The notes beneath the pieces are model-generated. The model saw only the letters and a program-made list of their open reading frames with translations, had not been told where the DNA came from and did no database searches. DNA of 64,000 nucleotides, from assembly GCA_001051155.2 (NCBI GenBank), contig JYIP02000010.1:682001-746000 (forward strand), in the 5' to 3' direction. The position numbers and the translations under genes are program-made. Positions within the stretch are counted from its first letter, which is position 1. Each line of letters begins with the position of its first letter. This stretch comes from Chrysoporthe austroafricana. Its lineage: Eukaryota; Ascomycota; Sordariomycetes; Diaporthales; Cryphonectriaceae. Positions 22,266 to 30,938 of the stretch are shown here, in pieces.

Positions 22266-22888
22266 TTTGAGGGACTGCCATGCTTTGACTTGGTGCAGGT
22301 TGAGGATAGCAAGACGGCATGTTTACCATTCAACAGTTGTATGTAGGGCCAACAATTCCAAGAGTCTCTTACGATTTGGTAAGGGTGAACTTGCTTTCTC
22401 AATTCGAAGTAGCCTAGAGCTAGCCTGAGGTACTGGATGCTACTCATTCGAAATGTATGGAGATTTGCTAAGGATATGACTTTGCGCATGCTGTTCCCCT
22501 ATGCACTCATAGCCAGATATCTTGTCCCAACACAATTTAGGGTTAGAGGTATAGCCAACTATTGAGAGTCGTATAAAGAGAAGCAAGCACCCGAGTATTG
22601 TTTTACGTACTTGTTTGCGTGCACATTCTTTGATAAAAAGGAACGAAAAAAAGGAAAAAAAACTTACCGTGGCGGAGGAAGTACTGTGCTAAGACCAGAG
22701 AAGGCGCTGAGACAGTGAGAGGTGATTTACTAGGACCAGGAAAATCTAGATAGAAGCCTTCAAGACAGCAGCCATCGCAGAGTGAATGTCGAACCACCCC
22801 TTGCACAGCAACTCCAGCGCCCGTTCCCGACACTTCGCCGGACGCCCGTACTGGCGTCGTACGCAAGCCGCGCAGGCAGCTCGCCCGG
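22266..22888. other. intergenic, convergent 3' flanks
   Basis: A 623-base gap between the RBR stop (plus) and the P-type ATPase stop (minus), both 3' ends. It is AT-richer than the flanking genes, with an A-rich tract near 22635-22660 that may serve 3' end formation. No gene is supported. Confidence 0.5.
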
Positions 22889-25800
22889 TCAGATCCTGGA
22901 CCATCGCAGCAGCACGGCCGCAGCGATGACAGGCAGGACGCTGACGAGCTCGCCCAGGCCGGCGAACCCGGGCGGGATCCTCGCGTCGACAAATGCGCCG
23001 GCGGCGAGCAGGATGGCGAGCACGTTGTAGAGGAAGCTCCAGCCGAAGTTGAAGGCGACCCTGCGCATCGACTTCCTGCTGACGGTGATGGCGGTGATGA
23101 TCCCCCCGAGGGCCGGACGCATGAGGATGACGTCGGCCGCCGACTGGGCGACGTCGGTGCCCCCTTCGTTTATGTGCACGCCGATCGTAGCCTGGGCTAG
23201 CGCGACCGCGTCGTTAGTCCCGTCGCCGCAGAAGATGACGACGGGCTTCTCGGCTTTCCTCCCCTTGGCGGTGTGATCCGGTGACACAGGGCCGTCGAGG
23301 AGGTCTTGGATGTACGCCTGCTTGTCTGCGGGCGTGCAGCGAGAGCGGACGTGTGTCTCGGCAATGTTCAGCCGGGTTGCGACGGAGCGCACGGGGCCGT
23401 CATCATCACCCGAGATGATGTGGACCGATATGCCGCGATCGAGTAAGCTCTGGACCGTAGGCGTGGCGTCGAGCCGGACTGAGTCTGCGAGACCGAAGAT
23501 CGCGGCCACGGAGCCAGCGATCGTGAAGCAGAAGGCTGTGTGCCCCTGTGACAGGGCCGATCGCACGACCGCATCAGAGGTAAGATTGAGCCAGCGGGCG
23601 TTGCCTCCCCGAAGGGTCAAGCCGGAGCTCTTCGCAGTGCCCTCGACACCCTTTCCTGTCAGGGTCTTCGGGTCGGACACCGGTGAAGGTGTCACGCCCT
23701 GCGCTTTGAGGTGCCTGGCCACAGCGGCGGAGACAGGATGCTTGATGCTCCCCACTAGGCCAAGGAGCAGCGCCTGGGTCGCGGTCTGGTCGCCGCCGCC
23801 GTACCATTCCTGGGCCACAGTTAGCTTGCCCTCGGTGATGGTGCCGGTCTTGTCGAAGACCACATGCGACGTCTTGTAGGCGACCTCGATGCACGCTGCC
23901 GATTTGAAGATCACGCCTCGCTCAGCGGCAACACCGCTGGCGATTACGATGACCATCGGGACTGCGAGTCCGATCGCACAGGGACAAGACACAATCAGGA
24001 CCGTGATAGCGTAGGTAATGGCTTGAATCGCAGCTTCGCCTCCAGACTGCCCACGAACTTTAATACCGACAGCGACCCAGGTGCAGAACGTAAGAATTGT
24101 AATGGCTATGACAACCGGAACAAAGTAGCTCGCGACAAGATGTGCGGTGTCTTGGATCTTTGGCTTCGACAACTTCGCTTCGTCAGCCATGCTGGCAATA
24201 GTGCTGATGGTATTGTCGCTGGGAACCCGTGTCAAGCGCACGTACAGGACGCCCGAACCGTTGACTGAGCCAGCGATCACCGGAGACTTGACGTGCTTCT
24301 CGACTAGCGTGGACTCTCCCGTGATCATCGACTCGTCCACTTCAGATGAGCCAGAAATCACCGTGCCGTCGGTGGGGATCCGCGAATCGGGGTCAACTTT
24401 GAAGACATCCCCATACTGAAGGAGGCGGGCATCGATCTCGGTCTCGCCGTCGTCGGTCACCAGACATGCAGTCGTGGCCTGAAGAGACCGAATGGAGATG
24501 GACTCTACGGCCATCTGGCGTGCTAATGCACTCAGGTAACGGCCCATCATGATGAGGGTGACTAAGAGGGTACTGGTCTGGAAGAACTCGCCCGTGGACA
24601 GCTGCCGGCCTGAGACCGTATAGCCGAAGGAGACGACCGAGAAGATGTAAGCCGTGCTGGTGCTCAGCACAACAAGCAGGTCCATCTCGATCACCCTTGA
24701 GAAGATGAGAGCCTTTAAGGCCTTTGGATAGAACGGGCCAGCGATAATGAACTGAACGAGGGTGGCGAGGGCGAACGACGCGGAACCATACACGATGTGG
24801 CGCTCGGGAAGCGGAGCCCAGGCCATGACCAGAACCGGGATGGTGAGGCATGCAGAGAGTAAGGTCATGTAACCAACGTGACGGACATGCTTGCTGCCGG
24901 CTTCGAGTGTCAGGTCGGGGCGCAGGGGAGCGAGATGGACTGGGCCGTCGCTCCAGCCGCCGTTAATGAGATCCCTAGCTCCTATGATCTTGGCATCATA
25001 GCTGACGTTGACGGTCTTCGTGTCCACGATCCTCACATCAGTAACGCCCTCCGGCCAGGGTTGGGTAATAAAGGCGGCGGTGTCGCCGTCTGGAGCAATG
25101 AGATCGATGTTCGAGCCTCGATTTGTGACCCTCTCGCACTTGAATTCGGTCGTCCGCTCGAGATACCTCATGACCTTCACCACAGAGGCAGTACCGACCA
25201 GGTCGAACTCGGCGCGAGACAGAACTAGGCTTGTCTTCAGACCTTTAACTGATGGGTGGGTGCCGAGAGTTCGAGCGAGCTTCGTCTCGCAGCCGGTGCA
25301 TGTCATCCCAGAGATGCTGAGGACGACATGCTCCTTCTCGTCGCAGGATAGTCTCTTCTCAAGGTCGGTATCATGCGCAACATCGGCAGAGACTACTATT
25401 GACTGCTGGACGGGACCGCCGCCTTGCTCCTCAGCGCAGCAGGAATCGGCACGAGGGCCTGCCCTGCTCGCAGGCCGACACCTACCCTCGATCCCCTCGC
25501 CACTACAGCATCCCTTCTTGGGGCCTGTGCGCTTCTTCTCAGAGCAACAGGCCGTGTCCGTGAGGCTGCTGGCGCAGAACGAGCTGACAGAGGCACGCGA
25601 CGGCGACAATCCCTCCTTGGGACGGCGGCGAGCGCTCCCGGCGGATGAGCGGCGCCGGGGGCTGCAGCAAGACTCCTGCCCGAGGGCGACCAGCGCACGA
25701 CAGATACAGCCGAGGGCCTCAAGTCTCCAAGCGTACGTCTTGTGCGTCTCGCGAACGTGATGGGCGCACGGCTTGCCGTCGCTGCCTCGGCCGCAGCCGG

Positions 25801-26248
25801 TCAGGGCAGACTCACGGTGTCTGCATTCGCGCAGCGCGAGGCGGTCGAGGCAGGACTGGTCGCAGCATGGAGCGGCCTTGCCATCGCAGCAACTAGGTGT
25901 AGGTGTGTCATCCAGGCCCGGCGGCGCCGGTGTAGAACAGCAGCCCTTATTGCAGCTAGGCCCCACGGCGCCGGCAGCGCGGTCGTTGTCGTCGTCATCG
26001 ACGAGACCTGCGTCATCCTTAATCTCGCACCTGGCGCTGTCCTGTGGCTCCTCGTCCAGTCCATCGCAGCACGCGTCCTGGAGAGGGGTCAAGGCCCTCA
26101 AGGGCGGTGGGTCGTCCTCGCCGGTCAGCTGGTGGCGCGCAGGCCCGGCGTCCTGATCCTCGTGCGTCTGGGTCTGAGTGGGGGATGCTGGAGTTCCTTT
26201 GGGCGAGGCTACCGCAGGCGGCCCGCAACAGCCCGAGTCGCAAGTCAT
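22889..26248 (-). CDS. P1B-type heavy-metal (Cu/Cd) transporting ATPase, PCA1-like, with Cys-rich N-terminus
   Basis: Single exon, 1119 aa from ATG at 26248. The frame stays open 84 codons further upstream with another ATG at 26500, but the Cys-pair region MTCDSGCC fits a true N-terminus better. The first 300 residues hold about nine CC or CCx pairs, as in PCA1-type pumps. One HMA domain follows, with GMTCTGC (C317-x2-C320). The pump core has TGES in the actuator domain and the CPC transport motif in SCPCAIGLAVP (about C755). The phosphorylated Asp is in DKTGT (about D799), followed by IKHP as the His-Pro motif and GDGTNDAVALA. About eight membrane helices are expected, and the substrate is a soft metal such as Cu(I) or Cd(II). 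It is likely at the plasma or vacuolar membrane. Its 5' end is head-to-tail with the CHAT gene. A decayed paralogue lies at 34.6 kb. Confidence 0.92.
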   Translation of the reverse strand: MTCDSGCCGPPAVASPKGTPASPTQTQTHEDQDAGPARHQLTGEDDPPPLRALTPLQDACCDGLDEEPQDSARCEIKDDAGLVDDDDNDRAAGAVGPSCNKGCCSTPAPPGLDDTPTPSCCDGKAAPCCDQSCLDRLALRECRHRESALTGCGRGSDGKPCAHHVRETHKTYAWRLEALGCICRALVALGQESCCSPRRRSSAGSARRRPKEGLSPSRASVSSFCASSLTDTACCSEKKRTGPKKGCCSGEGIEGRCRPASRAGPRADSCCAEEQGGGPVQQSIVVSADVAHDTDLEKRLSCDEKEHVVLSISGMTCTGCETKLARTLGTHPSVKGLKTSLVLSRAEFDLVGTASVVKVMRYLERTTEFKCERVTNRGSNIDLIAPDGDTAAFITQPWPEGVTDVRIVDTKTVNVSYDAKIIGARDLINGGWSDGPVHLAPLRPDLTLEAGSKHVRHVGYMTLLSACLTIPVLVMAWAPLPERHIVYGSASFALATLVQFIIAGPFYPKALKALIFSRVIEMDLLVVLSTSTAYIFSVVSFGYTVSGRQLSTGEFFQTSTLLVTLIMMGRYLSALARQMAVESISIRSLQATTACLVTDDGETEIDARLLQYGDVFKVDPDSRIPTDGTVISGSSEVDESMITGESTLVEKHVKSPVIAGSVNGSGVLYVRLTRVPSDNTISTIASMADEAKLSKPKIQDTAHLVASYFVPVVIAITILTFCTWVAVGIKVRGQSGGEAAIQAITYAITVLIVSCPCAIGLAVPMVIVIASGVAAERGVIFKSAACIEVAYKTSHVVFDKTGTITEGKLTVAQEWYGGGDQTATQALLLGLVGSIKHPVSAAVARHLKAQGVTPSPVSDPKTLTGKGVEGTAKSSGLTLRGGNARWLNLTSDAVVRSALSQGHTAFCFTIAGSVAAIFGLADSVRLDATPTVQSLLDRGISVHIISGDDDGPVRSVATRLNIAETHVRSRCTPADKQAYIQDLLDGPVSPDHTAKGRKAEKPVVIFCGDGTNDAVALAQATIGVHINEGGTDVAQSAADVILMRPALGGIITAITVSRKSMRRVAFNFGWSFLYNVLAILLAAGAFVDARIPPGFAGLGELVSVLPVIAAAVLLRWSRI

Positions 26249-26895
26249 GATGGACGATTGTGCAGGTATACAGATTCTGGACGGCTGAGTTGATAGACAG
26301 TCTTTGGTGTCGAGATAGGCGGTCAAGGACAAAAATCGGAGAAGGTGGTGGTGGTGACTGCAGCGATGTGACTTCGAGCCCACAACTGCTGCATGGACCC
26401 CGCCGAGGCTCGTTCCAGCAGAAGTGAGTCGCGCGGAGGCGCTTAAAAACTGCTCGGTAAATCTTAGAACAGTATTGTCAGGTAGTGGCGTGGCTCGCAT
26501 ACTTTCTAGTTGGTCGAGTCCTTGGGGAAATGCTGTATTTGACCTGTAAGAAATTCAATATCTTTTTGGTGTTGCTGTTTTCTTTTTCCGGGCGCGACTC
26601 TGTCTTCTCAAGACCAGAAGTGATTACTATCAGATCGCCTCTTGACGACCGATTCCTTTATAAATCAGCCAGATTCCCGGTTCCTGCTATCTTGTCTACG
26701 GGATCATCGGCTACGGCTGTTATTGAATTAAAACCTCAAGCTTATAGTCAAGGGTTTAAAGTTTAGTAAAGAAACGTCTTTCAACGCTCTACCCTTCTTC
26801 TAGTACGCATACGGATACACATATGCATATGTATATGTCCATAGTGGCATCTGTGCTTGTCATCATTGCAATTGTAGTTTGAGGCCCGCTAACTA
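26249..26895. other. intergenic/5' region of P-type ATPase
   Basis: Holds the ATPase promoter and 5' UTR and the 3' end of the CHAT gene; both genes are on the minus strand. The part nearest the ATPase remains open in its frame (26249-26500) and may be translated if the upstream ATG at 26500 is used. The rest is AT-rich with no gene signal. Confidence 0.45.
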
Positions 26896-29800
26896 TTAAC
26901 AGAAGCCCAGGTGTATATAGGACATCCAGGAGTACGAGAGACTCTCTGCTGGTCGCCCTCCCGAGCTCACGTCTCTCTTGAAAACAAGTCCCCTGCCTGT
27001 GCCCGCCGTCCTGGTACCTCTCATCTTGCGTAACGACCGGTGCAGCGCCATAGAGACCGACTCCTTCGTTAGCCTGGACCTGATGATGTGCTCGTAGAGC
27101 CCGTGGGCGACCTCGGCGGAATCTCTGTCTCCGACCTTCCACAGCGCCGCGACGACATTCTGGAAGCCGGCCGCGAGGAACGATGCCGCCAGGTGGATAC
27201 CCTCGTCCACGAGCCTATCCACCATCGTGCTGCCCGTCAGGCACGCTGAGAGATAGGCGAGCAGCGGCGGGTCGAGGCTGAACTTGAGGTCGACGAGATT
27301 CCCCACCGAGACGGGGCCGTCTGCGACCTCGAGCGCGCTCTTCATCGGATCGGTCGGGTCGGATCGGCCGTGGCCAGCAAAGTGGAAGACGTCGCAGTGC
27401 TGGAGCTCGCCGACCAGGTAGGCGCTCGAGGGAGAGTCGACCTCGTTGATGCAGACGTGCGGCTGCAGCTGCCTGCCCACGGCCTTGGCCTCCTCGCGGG
27501 CGTGGAGCAGGCGTGGCATCTTGGGCGTGCGGGTCATGCTGGCGATGAGAGCACGCCGGCTGCTCATGGCCCCGCGCCTCGACGGCCTGCCCTCGTTCTC
27601 GGCGGCGAACTGCAGGAACTTGATGGACGGGCTGTACGAGGAGATGACCCGGTCCAGGGTCGTCCTCTTCGAGCCGTCGTTGTGGTATCCCGCCGCGTGG
27701 AGCGGCAGCTGGGACAGCGGCCCTGTCGGCACCCAGCACACTCGCGGCCATCTGTCGTCCTCCTCCTCCGATGGCGTTGCGGTCATGTCGAGATGCTCCA
27801 GGATTGGACCCACCACGACGTCCCACAGCCATTCGAGTTCGTCGTGGATATCGAACGGGACGGGCCTCAGGGCGATCTTCTCTGCAAACCGGGCCGCCGC
27901 TTGTTGGAACGATGCGCCGTTCACCTCCAGCCCCGGTAATGCGAGGGAGGTCACTGCGTCTTTCCGCACTATGAAGGCGTGTGACTGGAAAGAAACGTTG
28001 ATCACGACGATCGCGCTTGTCCGCTTGTCGGCCAGCAGCGCCTGAGGATCTGCGTGGCTCAGGAAGTCTTTCGTCTGGTCGTCTTTCCGTATCTCGTTGA
28101 TGAGGGAGGTGAGGTCACTCTCGACCCTGCGCCGCTGGGACAGGCTCATGCCACTCTCTGTCGCCTGCATGGTATGCCTCGGCTGCAGCCAGCCGTCGTC
28201 GAGGGCGCGGTAGAGATCCTCCACCTTGTCAGCGAGGTCGGTCCGCACAGAACGCAGGCGCTGGATGTCGACGCGTCGCTCGAAGCGGCTGCCCGAGATG
28301 AGGCAGCGACCCTGCTCGAGGAGCTGCAGAGCGTCGTGGCAGCTTCGTCCAGCTGCCAGCGCCGCGGCGGCGGCCTCCCTGGCGAGCCCCGGGAACTGCA
28401 GCAGGGCGTGCTGCTGATCGCCCTGGTCTAGACTTCCAGAGACGAGAGTGGGAAGGTGTTGAACCGCTGCGGCAGTCGCCTCGTAGACTTTGCCCCAGTT
28501 GCTCTCCGTGGACGCGATCTGGCCGAGGGACAGGGCTATCTTGATTCGGTCCGTGAGTAGGCACTTGTCTGCCGCCATCATCTGCTCGAGCACCTCCTTC
28601 GCGCGCGCCCGATCGCCATATCGTTCCACACCCCGTTTCTTGCCGTTTCGATACCTGGTCTCCAGCGCATCAGCGAGTGTGAGCGCCACCTTCGACCTCT
28701 CCGGGTGGTCTGGGGCTGCCTGCGCTACCTTGAACGCAGCCTCGGCAAGCCTGATAGCCTCTCCGATGATATCGTCTCCCTCTACCTCGGACGGGACTGA
28801 ACCTTGGGCACGCCCGAGCTCAGTAGATGCCTTGAGCCAGACCGAGAGGTTAGAAAGCGCCCAGAAGTTGTCGTGCTGTATCTCTAGCGACTGCCGGCCG
28901 CACTTGATAGCGGCCTCGAGATCCTCCGTCGCATGCTGGTCGCACCGCTCCCACCTAGTCCCGTACAGTATTCCCAGGTTCGAGTAGGCAATAGCTTTCC
29001 GGTCCTTTCGAAATGTACACTCAACCGATTTCTTACCGCACTCGATGGCCGTGTCGAGATCGGATTTTTGACCCCGCCGGTCGAATGCCGTCGACAGCGT
29101 AAGTGACTTGGCTTGCATGAACGTACCGTATTCAACGTTTTCTGTTGATATCCCTTCAATCGCCTCATCGGCAAAGGCCAAGGCCCGGTCAAGATCGTCG
29201 AGAGCCCCCGTAGCGCGATATCGAGTCCTAGTGGCGTGGCACAATGTGCAGAGTAGGTTGGCCCTGATGGCCCAGCTCTGAGCCGCACGGGCTTGCGGGA
29301 GCACGTCCTCAGCCTTCTCTGTGGCGCTGCGGAGGTCATCCGGATTTCCATCTAGCTCATATCGTTCGAGGAGTCTGTTGCATAGGTTGGTGACGTACTG
29401 GATCCGCATTGGATGGCCAGCGGACGTCTCGACGAGCTGATCCATCAGCCTCAAGGACTCGTCCAGGCTCTCTCTGTGGCGCGTGCGCTCGAAGTGCCAC
29501 AAGAGACGAACGCTGTAGCAGTTGATGATGTTGGACCAGTTCCCCTGGTCTTCGATGGCCAGGGGGTGGTGAGCCGCCCTCCTGTTGTACTCGAGGGCCT
29601 CGTTGAGATCCTCGATGTTGTTGGTCCGTTCGTACCAGCTGCCGAGTGTATTGCCAAGGTTGCACTGCCTTGCCGGCTTCATGCGGTCGTCAGCGCCTGT
29701 GAGCCGCTCTACTTCCCGCTTGAGCTCGATAGACTGAGCAAGATACTCGCCGTCCTGGGTCGCCTCGTACATGAGGGTTAGGCTCGTCGCCAAGCCCGTT

Positions 29801-30300
29801 TTGAGAGAGAGGCTGTGCCCAGGGTCTTCTGGGTAGTCGGCGATCGCTCCCCTTCCCAACTGGATGGCCTCCTTGAGGCTTTCTATCTTGCTGCTGGTCT
29901 CGTAGCTCGTCCTGAGCAGAGCAGACAGCCCATTTATTATGGATGATCTGTGGATATCTTCACGTGGCACAATGCGCACCGCTTCTCTGCTCAAGTTCAC
30001 CGCGTTGTTTAGATCGAGTGGGTCCTGGTGTAGGCGATATCGTTCTAATAAGCGCCGAGACAGTGCGTCGAGAATCTTGTGCCGCATAGGATGGCTTTTG
30101 GAGGCCCTTCTATACGCCTCTTCGCAGTGCGAGACCGCGGATTGCAGGTCCTGCTCCCTGCCTGTCTTTTGGTACTTCCTGCTCTGCTCTATCCCATACT
30201 GGGCGAGACCCAAGGCGTACTCGTCCGGTTCTTGATATTGCACTTCCTGAGGCGGCTCCGGGGCTTGCACAGCTGTGGACTCAGGGTTCATGTCGGCCAT
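26896..30300 (-). CDS. TPR-CHAT protease (caspase-like CHAT domain)
   Basis: Single exon, 1134 aa, starting MADMNPESTAV. Residues about 25-560 are repeated helical units with recurring motifs such as RLLERY, DLNNAVNLSREAV, LGNTLGSWYERTN and DLDRALAFADEA. These are the degenerate tetratricopeptide repeats that fungal CHAT proteins use as sensors. The C-terminal 300 residues are a CHAT domain, a clan CD cysteine-protease fold related to separase and caspases. The catalytic pair is visible: H977 in HFAGHG and C1020 in YLSACLTG, followed by LAASFLAAGFQNVVAALWKVGD. The reading frame is intact. It starts 638 bases from the divergent caspase gene at 30939, so the two may share a promoter. In bacteria and fungi such proteases cleave pore-forming effectors. 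Its own target is inferred only from the neighbouring gasdermin-like gene. Confidence 0.9.
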   Translation of the reverse strand: MADMNPESTAVQAPEPPQEVQYQEPDEYALGLAQYGIEQSRKYQKTGREQDLQSAVSHCEEAYRRASKSHPMRHKILDALSRRLLERYRLHQDPLDLNNAVNLSREAVRIVPREDIHRSSIINGLSALLRTSYETSSKIESLKEAIQLGRGAIADYPEDPGHSLSLKTGLATSLTLMYEATQDGEYLAQSIELKREVERLTGADDRMKPARQCNLGNTLGSWYERTNNIEDLNEALEYNRRAAHHPLAIEDQGNWSNIINCYSVRLLWHFERTRHRESLDESLRLMDQLVETSAGHPMRIQYVTNLCNRLLERYELDGNPDDLRSATEKAEDVLPQARAAQSWAIRANLLCTLCHATRTRYRATGALDDLDRALAFADEAIEGISTENVEYGTFMQAKSLTLSTAFDRRGQKSDLDTAIECGKKSVECTFRKDRKAIAYSNLGILYGTRWERCDQHATEDLEAAIKCGRQSLEIQHDNFWALSNLSVWLKASTELGRAQGSVPSEVEGDDIIGEAIRLAEAAFKVAQAAPDHPERSKVALTLADALETRYRNGKKRGVERYGDRARAKEVLEQMMAADKCLLTDRIKIALSLGQIASTESNWGKVYEATAAAVQHLPTLVSGSLDQGDQQHALLQFPGLAREAAAAALAAGRSCHDALQLLEQGRCLISGSRFERRVDIQRLRSVRTDLADKVEDLYRALDDGWLQPRHTMQATESGMSLSQRRRVESDLTSLINEIRKDDQTKDFLSHADPQALLADKRTSAIVVINVSFQSHAFIVRKDAVTSLALPGLEVNGASFQQAAARFAEKIALRPVPFDIHDELEWLWDVVVGPILEHLDMTATPSEEEDDRWPRVCWVPTGPLSQLPLHAAGYHNDGSKRTTLDRVISSYSPSIKFLQFAAENEGRPSRRGAMSSRRALIASMTRTPKMPRLLHAREEAKAVGRQLQPHVCINEVDSPSSAYLVGELQHCDVFHFAGHGRSDPTDPMKSALEVADGPVSVGNLVDLKFSLDPPLLAYLSACLTGSTMVDRLVDEGIHLAASFLAAGFQNVVAALWKVGDRDSAEVAHGLYEHIIRSRLTKESVSMALHRSLRKMRGTRTAGTGRGLVFKRDVSSGGRPAESLSYSWMSYIHLGFC

Positions 30301-30938
30301 TGGTATTGAAGAGGACTAATGTAACGTCCAGAAGTTGCCTCCGCGCTGGCTAGAGTAGCTTGATCACGACGCGGCCAAATAAGTACAAGACCAGCTGGGT
30401 TACTTCTTATGCAAAAGCCTCTAAGGCGGCCCCACAGAGCGCAAAGCCGCTGATAAGCTCAAAGTCGACCGCAAAGCACAGCAAGTGGCGTCTTGAATGG
30501 GAAGCAAGTCCTCGTACTGGGCAGATCCGAGGGATCCGAAGAGTCATCCTGACAAGGAGGAACGTTATTTACCAATAGGTTAACGAGACCTCTGAGAGCT
30601 CGGGACTTGACAGGCCTGCCCGCCCAATGGTTTCACTGTGGCTAGCCCACCCCTCCCTCAGCTTGGCTGGAAAAGCTTGTTTATACGCTGTATGATAAGC
30701 CAGCTTCACATGTACTGCTGCCTAAGGCTGCGGTTGTCTTCGAATCGCGGACTTAGGATATGAAAGCTGAAACAGCATTCCCGGAGGCGGGGTGATTTGT
30801 CGACTGAGACTTGCATCGCATGCAGCGCCAGCCTCCCAGTAGCTCTCCTGGTTGTGAAAAGAGCAAAGCCCATGCGTCAAATTATCGCACTCGTATGAGA
30901 ACTCTGTTTGAGGTCGTTATTATCTTTGTCGTTTCACA
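30301..30938. promoter_or_regulatory. bidirectional promoter region between CHAT and caspase genes
   Basis: A 638-base region between two divergent start codons, with no convincing gene of its own. It contains mixed AT-rich patches (about 30680-30780) and G/C clusters. The shared upstream region would allow co-regulation of the two proteases. No specific operator motif was identified. Confidence 0.5.
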
